Assembly: GCF_014268595.2 (NCBI RefSeq) | Contig: NZ_CP077091.1 | Coordinates: forward strand, 5,314,001-5,378,000 | Direction of reading: 5' to 3' | DNA: 64,000 nucleotides | DNA from: Pseudomonas hamedanensis | GTDB taxonomy: Bacteria; Pseudomonadota; Gammaproteobacteria; Pseudomonadales; Pseudomonadaceae | Shown: positions 63,601-64,000 of the stretch, piece after piece | How positions within the stretch are numbered: the first letter of the stretch is position 1 | How the letters are laid out: each line of letters opens with the position of its first letter | Notes under the pieces: model-generated | Database searches by the model: none | Seen by the model: only the letters and a program-made list of their open reading frames with translations | What the model was told of the DNA's origin: nothing | Made by a program: the position numbers and the translations under genes

Positions 63601-63805
63601 CGCGTTCGTGCCGGGGCGCTCAGCGGACACCTTCAAATTCACCTCGGCCCTGCCCACACAGGTGCTCAAGGGCATGGCGCCGATTCTGACGCCCTACCTG
63701 CAACCGGGCAGCGACTCGCAATGCCGACCGCCGGCGAATACCCAGGTGACGATGGCGGCAATGGCTGAATCCGAATGGCATGGCCGCGAAGACTCACTCC
63801 GCTAA
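60626..63805 (+). CDS. Large atypical class A penicillin-binding protein (GT51 + transpeptidase)
   Basis: This 1059-residue inner-membrane protein has one N-terminal membrane helix (about 42-62). The GT51 glycosyltransferase domain (about 170-330) has LLFIENRFLLD in place of the usual IEDRRFxxHxG and GGSTLATQLEK for GGSTITQQLxK. The transpeptidase part has S-T-A-K (in ELGSTAKMRV), S-I-N (in RESINLPF) and KTGT (in GGKTGTGDN), the three penicillin-binding motifs in order. It is longer than usual bifunctional PBPs (about 750-850). Both activities look possible, but the glycosyltransferase motif is changed. It stands apart from other cell-wall genes. Confidence 0.87.
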   Translation: MDQSTMGALWQTDSSKAVVPTERVDEAPIPEKTRRHRHGWKAFWLLLVIIAVVVGLAASKEMRTSRFQSRELSQYAASLTYKLEPGPSEAIRYPGNGPFDLRLGYSSLDEFLPRLLKRNYVITEQTRFSPALLSYTDKGLFVPYSEKIQAGLSITDCRAAPLYQYNYPQQLYASFAAIPPVVVNSLLFIENRFLLDPKQPLANPAVDWPRFGMAAWSQVAKLLRLPGQSAGGSTLATQLEKYRHSPDGLTVSGAEKIRQMISASVRAYQEGPQTLGARQNVVRDYLNSVPLSAVPGHGEVHGMAEGLRVWYGSDFNKANEQLNSPATDPQSMAAKGLALREMLSLMIAQRRPSHYLTKGREELANLTDSHLRLLKQNGVIDSALADAALASTVSYRDWQTQPTMQPIETNKGISVARSRLASMLNRPLYDLDRLDLSATSTLQGDLQSQATAYLKKLADPAYAAEIGLLGERLLTPTSTTQVRYSFTLFELTPDGSRVRVQTDSTDQPFDINEGSKLELGSTAKMRVLTTYLQIIAELHDKYATMGVPELKKVEIPEQDRLSRWVLDYLIQNKDHDLSKMLGAALDRKYSASPGEAFFTGGGLHTFNNFRKEDNGRLPTLRDALRESINLPFIRLMRDVVRYITYSGPNSSAELLKDDRDPRRQEYLASFADREGTSFLLKFWKKYRNKDTQARLETFLDGMRPTPIRLAAVHRYLLPEAEQKDFNSFVRSHLKGSKLNEKLTDDRLIRLYDAYGPGSYDLPDQGFIAKVHPLDLWLMGYLLNHPDATFSQIVKASHFERQEVYSWLFKSKHKGARDSRIRTMLEIEAFLEIHQRWQSVGYPFDHLVPSLATAIGSSGDRPAALAELIGTILNDGVRLPTLRIDSLHFAAGTPYETRLVNDPHVGKRVMPVEVARAMREALSQVVDAGTAKRVSGSFKLADGTPLAMGGKTGTGDNRIQAIGSGGRILSSKSINRTATFVFYIGDHHFGTLTAFVPGRSADTFKFTSALPTQVLKGMAPILTPYLQPGSDSQCRPPANTQVTMAAMAESEWHGREDSLR

Positions 63806-64000
63806 CCCACCTCAGAATCCCAGATCACCGTGACACTGCCCGAATAGCTTCGGGCAGTGCCAGGTTTGATCATTTCATCCACCGCATCCTGCGCGACTTC
63901 GAAGTGCAAAGTGCCGACCTTGCGATCCAGGTAAAAGCCCGGTTGAAACAACTCGGTGCCGCTGCCGTCACGCAGCAACCGCCGGCGGTTGACCGGCTGG
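63802..64000 (-). CDS. Partial fimbrial-subunit-like protein (C-terminal fragment)
   Basis: This open frame enters from the right edge and ends at a TAG at 63802-63804, overlapping the end of the PBP gene tail to tail by 4 nt. The 65 visible residues include PGFYLDRKVGTLHFEVAQDA and end TARSYSGSVTVIWDSEVG. The final SGSVTVIWD-type strand is typical of pilin and minor-subunit C-termini of chaperone-usher or CS1/DUF1120-like fimbriae. The start and upstream partners lie outside the window, so the family is a guess from the last strand. Confidence 0.6.
   Translation of the reverse strand, partial: QPVNRRRLLRDGSGTELFQPGFYLDRKVGTLHFEVAQDAVDEMIKPGTARSYSGSVTVIWDSEVG

Overview
The window is a piece of a Pseudomonas chromosome, most likely of the P. 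fluorescens group. The evidence is high GC content, a gene order that matches known Pseudomonas synteny (metG-rnf-nth, argG-motY-pyrC-rnt-tsaA-bfd-bfr-grxD, argF-ABC ATPase, ybaK-glpFKRD, aatJQMP-aauSR), and many intergenic REP-type inverted repeats together with a REP-associated tyrosine transposase (RAYT). I found no rRNA, tRNA, CRISPR array, prophage or classical insertion sequence.

Layout. 0.3-7.1 kb: metG, a compact rnf electron-transport operon that lacks rnfC, nth, and a small conserved acidic protein. 7.2-9 kb: an orphan NarL/BvgA-type response regulator facing an AT-richer unknown membrane protein. 9.1-15.7 kb: argG, motY, pyrC, rnt, and a redox/iron block (tsaA, bfd with a Fur box, bacterioferritin, grxD). 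15.8-20.7 kb: a molybdopterin oxidoreductase, a small unknown gene, and argF (with an ArgR-type site) overlapping an ABC ATPase gene. 20.9-27.7 kb: a PhzF-like protein, YbaK, and the glycerol regulon glpF-glpK-glpR-glpD with GlpR-like and Crc/Hfq-like sites. 27.8-30.6 kb: a divergent LysR regulator against an MFS pump and a small NTF2-like protein. 30.6-37.9 kb: acidic amino-acid uptake (aatJQMP) with its two-component system aauSR, two AauR-type operators, a sigma-54 promoter, and a GlpM-like protein. 38-42.6 kb: a secreted alpha/beta hydrolase, MetR, a tandem REP array, a GNAT enzyme, a LysE exporter and a Nudix hydrolase.

42.6-52.5 kb is the most unusual region. A response regulator with a degenerate HD-GYP domain faces a five-gene operon in which every junction is a 4-nt stop/start overlap. 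The operon encodes a REC-PAS-GGDEF-EAL protein (intact GGDEF, degraded EAL), a REC-GGDEF-EAL protein (degraded GGDEF, intact EAL), a secreted di-heme cytochrome c peroxidase, a membrane histidine kinase with a DAHL-like periplasmic region, and a REC-histidine kinase. The three receiver domains are clearly paralogous. I read this as one phosphorelay that controls opposing c-di-GMP synthesis and breakdown and is tied to a periplasmic redox enzyme.

52.5-64 kb: an APC permease, a nitrilase-family amidase, a LuxR regulator, an FMN-binding glutamate-synthase-like protein, a second amino-acid permease, the RAYT gene beside a duplicated REP block, an unusual bifunctional penicillin-binding protein of 1059 residues, and the 3' end of a fimbrial-subunit-like gene cut by the window edge. 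Several catabolic or transport leaders (glpF, glpD, aatJ, the 57.7-kb permease) carry AANAANAA motifs near the ribosome binding site, suggesting shared Crc/Hfq catabolite repression.
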